Of a stretch of DNA of 64,000 bases, positions 13,754 through 25,528 are shown piece by piece. The stretch lies in NCBI RefSeq assembly GCF_036320965.1, contig NC_092251.1, positions 7,700,001-7,764,000 on the forward strand, written 5' to 3'. How positions within the stretch are numbered: position 1 is the first letter of the stretch; the number at the start of each line of letters is the position of its first letter. A model generated the notes under the pieces. It ran no database searches. It was given only the letters and a program-made list of their open reading frames with translations, and was not told the origin of the DNA. Source of the DNA: Panulirus ornatus. Taxonomy: Eukaryota; Arthropoda; Malacostraca; Decapoda; Palinuridae. Position numbers and translations under genes: made by a program.

Positions 13754-14597
13754 CACTGATACAAGAAAATACAAGAAACAGCACACTGTACCAGTGCTGA
13801 TGTATATGAAATAAAATACTATTCTGAAGACTCATATTACAGCTTCTGTTTTGCTCTGAAAGAACAGACGGTGGTGGAGGAAGGGCCAAGGGTAGGATAA
13901 CCAGCCACTGAAGTCAGCCAACATTTATAAGTGGTGAGAAGCCAACCATCTTATAATACATTTGACATTACCGTCAGGGTGTGACCACACAAATAACATG
14001 TCAAAATGTGGGAGCAATGCGAGTGTGAGGAGGGAGCTGCTGTCTCAACCCTCTTCAGCTCTTCTTCCAAAAAAATTCTCATCATCACCCAACCCAACCC
14101 CACCAAAAAAAAAATGGAAGTCACAAGTTGCAATCAACTTATATAAGAGTCAAGTTTATACTACCATTAACAATGAGATATGAAAATATGTCGATAAAAC
14201 GGATTATGGAGACCTATCTTACAGGTTACAGAATGTAGGATAGCCATCGGAGGGACATATACAGCAAAATCTCGGTGCAACACTTTCTTGAAGGGGGACG
14301 TTTTCGCCCCCTCGACCTTAACAACTAGTGAGGGGAAATTTTTACATACAAATCTATCACTTAGAAAGAAAAAATATCTTGTGGTGCGCTTGGGAAAAGG
14401 TTTCTTGATCTTCAGTGATTCTCTGCACCACATGATCACAAAATATATTGTCCAGATACTTCCATAGTGCATGACTGGATCTGGTGGTGGTAAACTGAAG
14501 GCAAGGTCTAGGGAAGACCCATCGCCTCTTCTCAGATGCCATGCAAAAGTCTGGACAACCCAGAGGAAATCTGGGGTGGGGGGAAATATTAACACTA

Positions 14598-14604
<7 letters not shown>

Positions 14605-14681
<77 letters not shown>
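14605..14681. repeat. (TA)n microsatellite
   Basis: Pure TA tract of about 77 bp. Confidence 0.98.
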
Positions 14682-14682
<1 letters not shown>

Positions 14683-17600
14683 CGAGTACAAAGATTGAGT
14701 TTTACATTTAAAAAAATGAGAGGCGCGCCATTCTTTCTCCTGCGTCAGAAGACGAAGGTGTCATTAAAAAAATATTGTCATCTACTACGAGATGATTCAC
14801 TTCATCCAATGTACACAAGTGAATCGTCCAACGCCAGGTAAGTAGCGATCTGTTGGATCGAGGCAAAGAGTCGCCTGGAAACATCCCGAGACTTTGATTT
14901 GTCAGGAGGATCGTTCGCTGGCTATCTGACCATCTGGTTCAGTGTCGACTGCCAGGCGTTCTGACGTATTTTTTCAACCATAGTTCTATATTAGTTTACG
15001 AGTCTGAATCAGTGTTTCTTCTTCACGAAAACTGTCATGGTTTGCCTCAGTTTTTACATATTTTGCTGTGTTTGTTTTCCTTTGAAGTCTTCAAAAGGTG
15101 TTTGCATTCTAATCGCTTCTCTAAAGTACTTTGAAAGTTCTAAGACCTCTTTGTCACATTTAAAAATCCATGCCATTTACTTTGAATCCATAAACTCCTT
15201 TGTTTTCTGAAGACTCTAACAACAGGCTCCGCGGTGATTACGTCGGTTTTAAGATACTGCACATCGTTAGCTTTCAGTCATGATCATCACAAAGGAAAAT
15301 ACTAAACCCAAGATCATCCTTTCTCTTCAGTCCACCACAGTCCTTCCCTACTGCCCACAAGCTGGTCTCATCACCTAATGTTCCTCCTGGCCCAGTGTAG
15401 ACGATTACCATTTCCTTTCATCTTCTTTTCAATTCGAAGCGACCATTAAACCCCTTTTTACGATCGTCTGTGGAGATAACTGACAATCTTCATCGTCCAT
15501 GGAGTCATCGTATTATTTCAGTCAATCTCTACATGAAATTCTTTCCGTTACAACCTCATAATTTCTCAAGACCAGACTTATGTACGACCATCAGTTTGTT
15601 TTCCCAAGGAAGGGCCACACCCACACACACATACGGGAGGCAACTCGCAAGACTCGTGGACAAAAGGTTCAATAAGTCACCAGAGTCGCCATCGCTCCCT
15701 TCCCATAACTCAAGCCTTGCCATCTACACCGCCAGCTTCTCCCACACACATACGGATCCCTTGCGGAGGAATAGCTTTTTTTCGTCTTTGGGTTCATAAA
15801 TGGCTATCCCACTATGTTACTCAACATGTACGTGGTTAGGCTGTGACTAGAACTCACGATGGTTACTCTGCTATGCTTATTATAGATGAGTAATTAGCTA
15901 TATTACTAATTATAGGTGAGCAACTAGCTATATTATTCATTATCGATGAATAACTAGCTATATTACTCATTATAGATTAGTAACTAGCTATGTTACTCAT
16001 TATAGATGAGTACATAGCTATATCACTCATTACAGATGAGTAACTAGCTATATTACTCATCATAGATGAGTAAATAGCTATATGACTCATCATATTTGAG
16101 TAAATAGCTTTACTACTCAGCATTTAGATGGTTGGCCTGCTGTGGGTCGAATTCCAGAGGCAATTCTTCAACACAGCCGGACTGCTTCTGTTGCTACACT
16201 TGTGCAACAGATGGTAAAACAATGTTTGATAAATTCTATCAACTTGTGAGGTTTCCTGTACAGTCGAATTCCTCAATGTTGCTGGCCTATGTTTGTGTAG
16301 ACACTGGTGTCTTACAAATGCTATGGCAGTTCTTTCTAAACCTCCTTCCTAGATCTTGATCAAGTTCCATCTCTCTTTGCTGCCCTCTCCTTTTCTTGCC
16401 ATCATATTCACTGTGTCAATTTCTCGTAACATCTTCCACTCTGTAGCCTGTTTCTGTAAGAATTTTTACGTGTTCCTCAAACATATCTTTTCTCTCCAAA
16501 ATAACCAGTTTGTTCTTATCATTATTACGGTTTTTCTTATTGAATTTCACAAACTATCCTCCTGCTTCCCCCTTACATCTATCCCTTGTATTTCTCTCCT
16601 TACATAACTTGCTTTTCATTCATGAAATATTGCCCATTTCCTTCCTCGCGAGCACCTTCTACAACACCCTCGTATTCTGCTGATTCTATTTTTGGCAAAA
16701 TGCAATTTCTTCACGGTGTCCACTTCTTAACCCTCATATTCCAAGACCATTCCTTGGCCAAGCCATTCTGAAACCTATACTCATAATATTATCAATAACG
16801 ATAACTTCTGTCATAACTTAAAAAGATAATCCCTATAATTCAATTATTATCCTTCAAGTACAATAATCTCTTATCATCTGCACAACGAGAATCACTTTGC
16901 TATCAATCAGTCGAACAGGAAAGCGTCTACAGTTCCAGTATCTTTATCATCTCTTGACGCCCAGTACACCGCCGTTTGTGGAGTGTGTGTGTAACTGGAG
17001 GTAGCTGGTGGTTGATGAGGCAGCTGATGATGGCAAACGGTGGGGAATTATGGATGAGGCAGACGTGGTGATGGCTTGGCTGAAGCTGTGACTGAAGACT
17101 TAGGCGGTTTGGTCAATCCTGAAGTCTGGGAGTGAGGCGGTGCAAACGCACTGAGGATGACGAAGACGCGTGTGGACATTAGTGGGCGAAATGTCTGGTC
17201 TGGTGCTACGGACGGATGCCTCGTCAGCAGAACGTAGTATACGGAGAGAGATGGGAGGTAGGTAGGCTCATAACGTACAGGAAAGGCATCTAGACACTCG
17301 GTTGGGCAAGGGTTAACGACGTAACATTAGCCTGGCGTAACTATTAGACCGTCAGTAACGATGGAAGTTTGGATACGGTCGCTTATTTTTCTTTACAGAC
17401 TCACTTACAGGAGGTCCAGAGAACGTGAGAATGGTGAGCTTGATTACGTCGCAGTCAGAGCAGAGGTGGACGGTGTGTGCTGGGGGCAGCGAAGCCACAC
17501 ATGTAAAAAAGGTAAATAAGCAAGAAAAAATGGATTCTGTTTACGAAGAATGAGTTGAGGGATATATAAATGCTACAAAAAGGATCCGTAATACTTGGTT

Positions 17601-19034
17601 AAAACACAGATATGAGTAACATCAGAGTGGCTGTTGTATTCTGTAGAAGCCATGGCGTGATCCTGTCAACCTGGTGTGGTGAGGATGAAGAAGGTTTTTT
17701 ACTAAAGACCTTCACTGTGTTGGTGGAGGTCGGAGGTGTTCAGATGTGGATGATGGAGACTGGCGCTGGAGGTTGAGACTGGAGGTGTGTGAAGGCTAGC
17801 GGAGGAGGTTCAAGCTGCACGCCAGCGGATGACATGGATGATTGGAGGTGGATGTTAGAAGAGGATCGTGAACCTAGAAGACTGAGGTTAACATATGCAG
17901 GCCTCTGGTACTATCAACCTGATCCAGTAACAAAAATCTTTAGAATCCAGTTTCACCTTTTTCTTATCTTCACTTTTCTGATCTCTTCATCTTTATCATT
18001 CCCCATCACTCCTACTTTCTCAAGGTTTTTCCTTTACTTTCTTATCCAATGTCAAGAACAGCAACCGATGGCAGAAGGAGTCACTGGAACCCAACTCTAA
18101 TCTCCTCTGCATCGCTTCACACGAGTTGGAAGTTCTTCGTTCCAAAGCAATGATGATCGCCGACGGAACTCACTCACAGAAAGTCCGTCCACTCGCTGAC
18201 CCAGTCCCGCACCGTGTGTATAGGATGCCACAGAGATGGGCTTCATCTCATCATCCTCTTCTACTATGGAGTCGCCTGATCGTCCAACTGCATCAGTGAA
18301 TGGGAGTCATCTCTTCATCGGTCCCATCAACGAGGACTACTACACCACCTTGACCCTCTGGAATCACCGATAAAAAGGGATGCCTCATCCTTTTCTTCCC
18401 CCATGAGAGACGTGGAGCTTCTATCCTCTTTTCTATCCTCCTTTCTATGGCGTTTCCTCAATTAGACGATGGAGTCATCTTATGCTCTTCGAGTGTCAGC
18501 AACCCCCCCATCACCAGCGACGGATCCTCTGCCTTACAAGAACTCCGAATCTTCCTGGAGATCGATCGACTCTCGGTCAAACGAGTCGCCTGCCATCCTC
18601 GCGACCTGTTTGGGAGAAATTGCCTGTTGTCACCGTTCCCACTGAGAGTATTCTACGGTCACTTATACTGCTAGCTATACCGAGGGGTCGGGGGCCACCA
18701 ATCAATACTTTAGTGCATCTTTACCGGTCAACTTCTACTGTAGCAAGGTTCCAGAGCTGTTAAAAAAGAGATCTAAAGGTAATACAACTGGATGTAAGAG
18801 AGTATTCATCCTGAAGTCCCCACGAGAGGGAAATGAAATATGATAATCCCAGAGAAAGCAAATGAGACACCAATTAACGAGCCATCAGCAGCCGGGTACT
18901 ACACACACACAACAATGCTTTGGGACATGTGGAGGTGCGGGGTCTAACATGCAAACGTGACAAACAGGCAAGTTCCCCGGGCGACCACAATGCAAAGACG
19001 TGACCTGAAAACACTAACGTCCCGAGATCCACGG
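14682..19034. other. No supported gene
   Basis: Apart from the 30-bp array at 15.9-16.1 kb the sequence is unique. Exons of the minus-strand gene downstream of 23,514 could be hidden here or further left, but none was recognised. Confidence 0.5.
15885..16115. repeat. 30-bp minisatellite with internal dyad
   Basis: About seven to eight AT-rich copies of a 30-bp unit. Each carries an inverted repeat ACTCAT-TATAG-ATGAGT and a TAGCTA palindrome, so every unit could fold into a small hairpin. Confidence 0.9.
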
Positions 19035-22000
19035 CTCGACCAGTCGTGCCCTGAAGGGAGTGATAACAGGGTCGACCAGTCATGCCCTGAAGGGAGTGAT
19101 AACAGGTCGACCAGTCGTGCCCTGAAGGGAGTAACAGGTCGACCAGTCGTGCCCTGAAGGGAGTGACCATAGCTCGACAGTCATTCCCTGAAGGGAGTGA
19201 TAACAGGTCGACCAGTCGTGCCCTGAAGGGAGTAACAGGTCGACCAGTCGTGCCCTGAAGGGAGTGACCATAGCTCGACAGTCATTCCCTGAAGGGAGTG
19301 ACCACACCTCGACAGTCGTGCCTTGAAGGGTGTGACCATAGCTCGACAGTCATTCCCTGAAGGGAGTGATAACAGGTCGACCAGTCGTGCCCTGAAGGGA
19401 GTGACCATAGCTCGACAGTCATTCCCTGAAGGGAGTGATAACAGGTCGACCAGTCGTGCCCTGAAGGGAGTGATAACAGGTCGACCAGTCGTGCCCTGAA
19501 GGGAGTGATAACAGGTCGACCAGTCGTGCCCTGAAGGGAGTGATAACAGGTCGACCAGTCGTGCCCTGAAGGGAGTGATAACAGGTCGACCAGTCGTGCC
19601 CTGAAGGGAGTGATAACAGGTCGACCAGTCGTGCCCTGAAGGGAGTGATAACAGGTCGACCAGTCGTGCCCTGAAGGGAGTGATAACAGGTCGACCAGTC
19701 GTGCCCTGAAGGGAGTGATAACAGGTCGACCAGTCGTGCCCTGAAGGGAGTGATAACAGGTCGACCAGTCGTGCCCTGAAGGGAGTGACCATAGCTCGAC
19801 AGTCATTCCCTGAAGGGAGTGATAACAGGTCGACCAGTCGTGCCCTGAAGGGAGTGATAACAGGTCGACCAGTCGTGCCCTGAAGGGAGTGATAACAGGT
19901 CGACCAGTCGTGCCCTGAAGGGAGTGATAACAGGTCGACCAGTCGTGCCCTGAAGGGAGTGATAACAGGTCGACCAGTCGTGCCCTGAAGGGAGTGACCA
20001 TAGCTCGACAGTCATTCCCTGAAGGGAGTGACCATAGCTCGACAGTCATTCCCTGAAGGGAGTGATAACAGGTCGACCAGTCGTGCCCTGAAGGGAGTGA
20101 TAACAGGTCGACCAGTCGTGCCCTGAAGGGAGTGACCATAGCTCGACAGTCATTCCCTGAAGGGAGTGATAACAGGTCGACCAGTCGTGCCCTGAAGGGA
20201 GTGACCATAGCTCGACAGTCATTCCCTGAAGGGAGTGATAACAGGTCGACCAGTCGTGCCCTGAAGGGAGTGATAACAGGTCGACCAGTCGTGCCCTGAA
20301 GGGAGTGATAACAGGTCGACCAGTCGTGCCCTGAAGGGAGTGATAACAGGTCGACCAGTCGTGCCCTGAAGGGAGTGATAACAGGTCGACCAGTCGTGCC
20401 CTGAAGGGAGTGACCATAGCTCGACAGTCATTCCCTGAAGGGAGTGACCATAGCTCGACAGTCATTCCCTGAAGGGAGTGACCATAGCTCGACAGTCATT
20501 CCCTGAAGGGAGTGATAACAGGTCGACCAGTCGTGCCCTGAAGGGAGTGACCATAGCTCGACAGTCATTCCCTGAAGGGAGTGACCATAGCTCGACAGTC
20601 ATTCCCTGAAGGGAGTGATAACAGGTCGACCAGTCGTGCCCTGAAGGGAGTGATAACAGGTCGACCAGTCGTGCCCTGAAGGGAGTGACCATAGCTCGAC
20701 AGTCATTCCCTGAAGGGAGTGATAACAGGTCGACCAGTCGTGCCCTGAAGGGAGTGACCATAGCTCGACAGTCATTCCCTGAAGGGAGTGACCATAGCTC
20801 GACAGTCATTCCCTGAAGGGAGTGACCATAGCTCGACAGTCATTCCCTGAAGGGAGTGATAACAGGTCGACCAGTCGTGCCCTGAAGGGAGTGACCATAG
20901 CTCGACAGTCATTCCCTGAAGGGAGTGACCATAGCTCGACAGTCATTCCCTGAAGGGAGTGACCATAGCTCGACAGTCATTCCCTGAAGGGAGTGACCAT
21001 AGCTCGACAGTCATTCCCTGAAGGGAGTGACCATAGCTCGACAGTCATTCCCTGAAGGGAGTGACCATAGCTCGACAGTCATTCCCTGAAGGGAGTGACC
21101 ATAGCTCGACAGTCATTCCCTGAAGGGAGTGACCATAGCTCGACAGTCATTCCCTGAAGGGAGTGATAACAGGTCGACCAGTCGTGCCCTGAAGGGAGTG
21201 ATAACAGGTCGACCAGTCGTGCCCTGAAGGGAGTAACAGGTCGACCAGTCGTGCCCTGAAGGGAGTGATAACAGGTCGACCAGTCGTGCCCTGAAGGGAG
21301 TGACCATAGCTCGACAGTCATTCCCTGAAGGGAGTGATAACAGGTCGACCAGTCGTGCCCTGAAGGGAGTGATAACAGGTCGACCAGTCGTGCCCTGAAG
21401 GGAGTGATAACAGGTCGACCAGTCGTGCCCTGAAGGGAGTGATAACAGGTCGACCAGTCGTGCCCTGAAGGGAGTGATAACAGGTCGACCAGTCGTGCCC
21501 TGAAGGGAGTGACCATAGCTCGACAGTCATTCCCTGAAGGGAGTGATAACAGGTCGACCAGTCGTGCCCTGAAGGGAGTGATAACAGGTCGACCAGTCGT
21601 GCCCTGAAGGGAGTGATAACAGGTCGACCAGTCGTGCCCTGAAGGGAGTGATAACAGGTCGACCAGTCGTGCCCTGAAGGGAGTGATAACAGGTCGACCA
21701 GTCGTGCCCTGAAGGGAGTGATAACAGGTCGACCAGTCGTGCCCTGAAGGGAGTGATAACAGGTCGACCAGTCGTGCCCTGAAGGGAGTGATAACAGGTC
21801 GACCAGTCGTGCCCTGAAGGGAGTGATAACAGGTCGACCAGTCGTGCCCTGAAGGGAGTGATAACAGGTCGACCAGTCGTGCCCTGAAGGGAGTGATAAC
21901 AGGTCGACCAGTCGTGCCCTGAAGGGAGTGATAACAGGTCGACCAGTCGTGCCCTGAAGGGAGTGATAACAGGTCGACCAGTCGTGCCCTGAAGGGAGTG

Positions 22001-22640
22001 ATAACAGGTCGACCAGTCGTGCCCTGAAGGGAGTGATAACAGGTCGACCAGTCGTGCCCTGAAGGGAGTGATAACAGGTCGACCAGTCGTGCCCTGAAGG
22101 GAGTGATAACAGGTCGACCAGTCGTGCCCTGAAGGGAGTGATAACAGGTCGACCAGTCGTGCCCTGAAGGGAGTGACCATAGCTCGACAGTCATTCCCTG
22201 AAGGGAGTGATAACAGGTCGACCAGTCGTGCCCTGAAGGGAGTGATAACAGGTCGACCAGTCGTGCCCTGAAGGGAGTGACCATAGCTCGACAGTCATTC
22301 CCTGAAGGGAGTGACCATAGCTCGACAGTCATTCCCTGAAGGGAGTGATAACAGGTCGACCAGTCGTGCCCTGAAGGGAGTGATAACAGGTCGACCAGTC
22401 GTGCCCTGAAGGGAGTGATAACAGGTCGACCAGTCGTGCCCTGAAGGGAGTGATAACAGGTCGACCAGTCGTGCCCTGAAGGGAGTGATAACAGGTCGAC
22501 CAGTCGTGCCCTGAAGGGAGTGATAACAGGTCGACCAGTCGTGCCCTGAAGGGAGTGATAACAGGTCGACCAGTCGTGCCCTGAAGGGAGTGATAACAGG
22601 TCGACCAGTCGTGCCCTGAAGGGAGTGATAACAGGTCGCC
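19035..22640. repeat. Two-variant satellite array, about 100 units
   Basis: The array is a 3.6-kb head-to-tail run of two related units. Type A is 35 bp with the palindrome GTCGAC and the segment CGTGCCCTGAAGGGA. Type B is 34 bp with CTCGACAGTCATTCCCTGAA in place of the A sequence. A third form of 32 bp, with GAGTAACAGG in place of GAGTGATAACAGG, occurs near 19,130, 19,234 and 21,233. Units are mixed rather than alternating: runs of five A flanked by B recur, a run of about eight B lies near 20,880-21,150, and a run of about eighteen A lies at 21,540-22,170. The left-edge copies are the most diverged. The right edge breaks at 22,637. Long minus-strand open frames here (for example 417 codons at 21079-22332) are artefacts of the repeat. 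Confidence 0.95.
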
Positions 22641-22933
22641 CAACCGTGCAAAAAACAAAACATGGAAGATCATATCACAACCCTCCTGTATGAAAAACAG
22701 ACACAACGTAAGCTCACGTATGAAATGACACAATGAAGCAGTGTCCAATGAAACAGCGGGATTGGATCTGAAGTACTGGATGCTTTTGAAGTCTTTTAAG
22801 GACCGTGTCTTCCGGTAGTCCTTCTCTGTTTACCATTCTTTTTCACTCGATAATTGTCCAATGATTTTTTTTTCTTTTTAGTGGAGACGGCAAGGGCAAC
22901 TGAGGCCCTAATCAAGGCGACCTCATTAACAGC

Positions 22934-22936
<3 letters not shown>

Positions 22937-22991
<55 letters not shown>
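22937..22991. repeat. (TA)n tract at the tail of the SINE
   Basis: Pure TA tract of about 55 bp directly joined to the minus-strand SINE, probably its expanded tail. Confidence 0.97.
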
Positions 22992-22996
<5 letters not shown>

Positions 22997-23150
22997 AGCC
23001 TGGCCTAGGTACCCGTTTTATCGACCAACCCCTCAGGGGTGGATGAACAGCTGGATTGACTATGGACCGCCTGGCGCCAACCATCCACTCGACCCTGGGC
23101 ACCCCGTGAATGCGTCACGGTCAGGAACGCTAACCACTACACCCTAGAAG
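22991..23150 (-). mobile_element. tRNA-derived SINE-like element
   Basis: On the minus strand the element starts with a tRNA-like head. An A-box-like TAGTGGTTAGCG lies at 23139-23128 and a degenerate B-box-like GGGTCGAGTGG at 23095-23085. A tRNA-unrelated body follows and ends by running directly into the TA tract at 22937-22991. Head, body and simple-repeat tail are the usual order of a tRNA-derived SINE. The B box lacks a clean GGTTCGAATCC, so it is probably an old copy. It lies just below exon 6 of the gene, in the same orientation. Confidence 0.6.
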
Positions 23151-23513
23151 TCCCTCACCATACCGAATCACCTACAGTGGCATCAAATAGTCACACGATC
23201 AATGTAACCTCTCATGAAGGCTGTTCCTCCGCTAGCCATATGCTAAAGACGAAACACATCGTGCTCGAAAACCACCGCTCAAGTCCATATGCACTACAAA
23301 CATCAGACGTCAAATAGATCAATCAAAACATAAAATGAGGGCGAGCATAAGAGCCTCAAGATGAGGGGACATGCCGAACGTACAGTGGTGCTAAGGAGCA
23401 ACGCAAGGCAGAGGTACGCAAGCTGCAAGCAGGAGCCTCCAAGCAAAATCCTCCAGGTCATACGTGAGGCAGCACAGGCGCAAAGGTGAGGCGAGAAAAC
23501 ACACGCGACTCAC

Positions 23514-23593
23514 CTGAGGGTCCGACTCGTGGGAGATGTGGGCGGAGCAGCCGATGAAGTTCTCTTTGCCTCGTCCGAAAAGCCGACGTTTAC
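23514..23593 (-). CDS. Exon 6 with RRLFGRGKENF motif
   Basis: The acceptor is a long pyrimidine run ending CCCCCACAG and the donor is CCTCAG|GTGAGT. The exon is 80 bp, entering at phase 1 (the split codon gives Gly) and leaving at phase 0. The frame is KRRLFGRGKENFIGCSAHIS followed by HESDPQ. It has balanced composition and one cysteine, unlike the charged exon 4, so it may be a conserved piece. It is the last exon I could place. The next should start in phase 0 at a lower coordinate, but none was recognised between 1 and 23,500. Confidence 0.78.
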
Positions 23594-23757
23594 CTGTGGG
23601 GGAAAAAGAAAAAGAAAAATATAGTCATAAAATGTCACCTTTACTCTCCTCCTGCTATGTGGGTGGGAGTCCGCCCTCACACTTGTAAACTGGGGTAGAA
23701 ACAGATGCTTAGAAACAGGTGTTGGATATAAGATTTAACTGTTGGTGTGGGTCTGGA

Positions 23758-23760
<3 letters not shown>

Positions 23761-23812
<52 letters not shown>
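23761..23812. repeat. (TG)n microsatellite
   Basis: Pure TG tract of about 51 bp, 180 bp above exon 6. Confidence 0.97.
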
Positions 23813-24006
23813 TACGAGTGAATCATTCATATGGGTCTGACTGATAGAGGTATATACATCACACGTGTGTTTACCTAGGCTCAAATACACACACACAGAG
23901 GTCATGTTGTGTATAAATTGGGATAAAAAATAGAAAAAAATGGGACATGGACTAAAAACACTGAAATCTGACGTCTTGGCTGTGAAGTATAACAAACGAG
24001 GATGAT

Positions 24007-24008
<2 letters not shown>

Positions 24009-24085
<77 letters not shown>
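24009..24085. repeat. (GA)n microsatellite
   Basis: Pure GA tract of about 77 bp in the intron between exons 5 and 6. On the transcribed strand it is a CU tract. Confidence 0.98.
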
Positions 24086-24087
<2 letters not shown>

Positions 24088-24517
24088 CAGTCTCAAACCA
24101 CAATTTATCTTAGGACGAGTGTCATTTGTTTCGCTTTTTTTTTTTTTTCTACTACAGCAGGAACGAAGGACCGAGACTCTGCTATGAAACGAAAATACAA
24201 AAGAAAGAAAGAGAGAGAGAAAACAAGGGGGTTGTAATGAGACTTGTACTGGTACTGAAAGACTCAATCTTAGCCTCCCTCAAGAGGTCCGTGAAGAGAG
24301 ACTTTGTTCCTAACCCGTCGCCAAAGAACAGTTTGGAGAAAACTGTAAAGGAGACAAAAATGTCTTGCGAAAAAAAACACGTCTGGAACCTCGACAGGAA
24401 ACTTAAAGTGTCTTAAAAAAAACAAGTCTTTAAGAAGCGAAAAAAAAGGGAACTTGATAGTAAAGTCTTTTAAAGATATCTTTTAAGGGCCTGTCTATAG
24501 GTGGAGGAGACCAGTGC

Positions 24518-24714
24518 ATGACCACACTCCCAGGGTAGCCTTACACACCACCACAGGGGAACTATAAAGCCACACTCACAGGGTAGCCTTACACACCACC
24601 ACAGGGGAACTATAAAGCCACACTCACAGGGTAGCCTTGCACACCACCACAGGGGAACTATAAAGCCACACTCCCAGGGTAGCCTTACAGACCACCACAG
24701 GGGAACTAACCACA
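24518..24714. repeat. 48-bp minisatellite
   Basis: Four copies of a 48-bp unit with GGGTAGCCTTACACACCACC and ACAGGGGAACTATAAAG. The unit is 16 codons long and leaves a minus-strand frame open. This is not considered a gene. It lies in the intron between exons 5 and 6 and runs into a CA tract. Confidence 0.9.
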
Positions 24715-24736
24715 CACACACACACACACACACACA
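24712..24736. repeat. (AC)n microsatellite
   Basis: AC tract of about 25 bp that ends 29 bp from the exon 5 donor. It would be a UG repeat in the pre-mRNA just inside the intron. Confidence 0.95.
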
Positions 24737-24765
24737 GGGGACCACATGGGGACTCAAACACTGAC

Positions 24766-24851
24766 CTTTGTCTTTCTTTGGAGGCTTCGTGGAGGTTTCC
24801 TCAGCAGCGTTTGGCTCACTTGCCTTCTTAGCTCCTCCAAAAAGCTGGAAC
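24766..24851 (-). CDS. Exon 5 with LFGGAKK motif
   Basis: The acceptor is CACCCACAG and the donor is GACAAAG|GTCAGT. The exon is 86 bp, entering at phase 2 (the split codon with exon 4 gives Arg) and leaving at phase 1. It encodes FQLFGGAKKASEPNAAEETS followed by TKPPKKDK. The other two frames hit stops early. This and the exact phase fit with both neighbours support the call. The FQLFGGAKK start parallels the FFGRVRR of exon 4 and the RRLFGRGK of exon 6. Confidence 0.78.
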
Positions 24852-24972
24852 CTGTGGGTGCAAGGACATTTAGTACGTCAGAGCCGAGATATCATCGCCA
24901 AAAACACAAACGAAAATACAATGACAAAGAAAATGTATCTTGATATCATCTATTACCTGAAACATACATACA

Positions 24973-24974
<2 letters not shown>

Positions 24975-25047
<73 letters not shown>
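24975..25047. repeat. (TA)n microsatellite
   Basis: Pure TA tract of about 72 bp in the intron between exons 4 and 5. Confidence 0.98.
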
Positions 25048-25050
<3 letters not shown>

Positions 25051-25223
25051 CTACTGAGTAAATTCTGTTAACTCTTGTCACAACTAACCATTAACAAATG
25101 TGGTGTATTAAGTCTTCGTTGACAAGAAGGAAAAAAAAGAAAAGAGTAATCGAGTTAAAAATGAAATCAGACTTTTTCTTTTTATTCATCAAGAAACAGA
25201 AATAAAGCAAATTTTACACTTAC

Positions 25224-25528
25224 CTCTTTCCCGCTGCTTTATCTTTATCCTTATCTTTATTTTCCTTTTCTTTTTTCTCCCTTTCTTTCCTCTCTTTCTC
25301 CTTTTCTTTTTTCTCCTTCTTCTCCTTCTCTTTATCCTTCTTCTCCTTGTCTTTCTTCTCCTTGTCCTTATCCTTATCTCTCTCCCTTCTGACTCTCCCG
25401 AAGAACCCTCCTCTCTTATCGGAGGAGGAGGAGGAAGGGCCTGCTTCTTCAGGAGGAGGTGGAGGGGGTGGCGCTGCCCTCCGCCTATGGCCACCTCTCA
25501 GGGAAGTGGTCGACCCTTGGCTGTCGTA
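25224..25528 (-). CDS. Exon 4: polyproline, polyserine and Lys/Asp/Glu-rich segment
   Basis: The acceptor is CTGTCTGCAG and the donor is AAAGAG|GTAAGT. The exon is 305 bp, entering at phase 0 and leaving at phase 2. It starts YDSQGSTTSLRGGHRRRAAP, then has six prolines, five serines and the motif GGFFGRVRRERDKDK. About 55 residues follow made almost only of K, E, D and R, likely a single charged helix or a disordered tail. The start STTSLRGG resembles GSTTSLFRSS near the beginning of the large exon. The plus strand of this region is a pyrimidine-rich run that also reads open, but that is a shadow. The charged stretch may vary in length between alleles because its DNA is nearly a purine-only repeat. 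Confidence 0.8.

Noticed and set aside
19035..22640. CRISPR-like array
   Set aside because: Units are directly adjacent with no unique spacers, and the genome is eukaryotic.
19181..22748. Long minus-strand open frames (up to 417 codons) of repeated LPSGHDWSTCYHSLQG type
   Set aside because: They are produced by the 34/35-bp satellite, shift frame with unit type and have no splice or start context.
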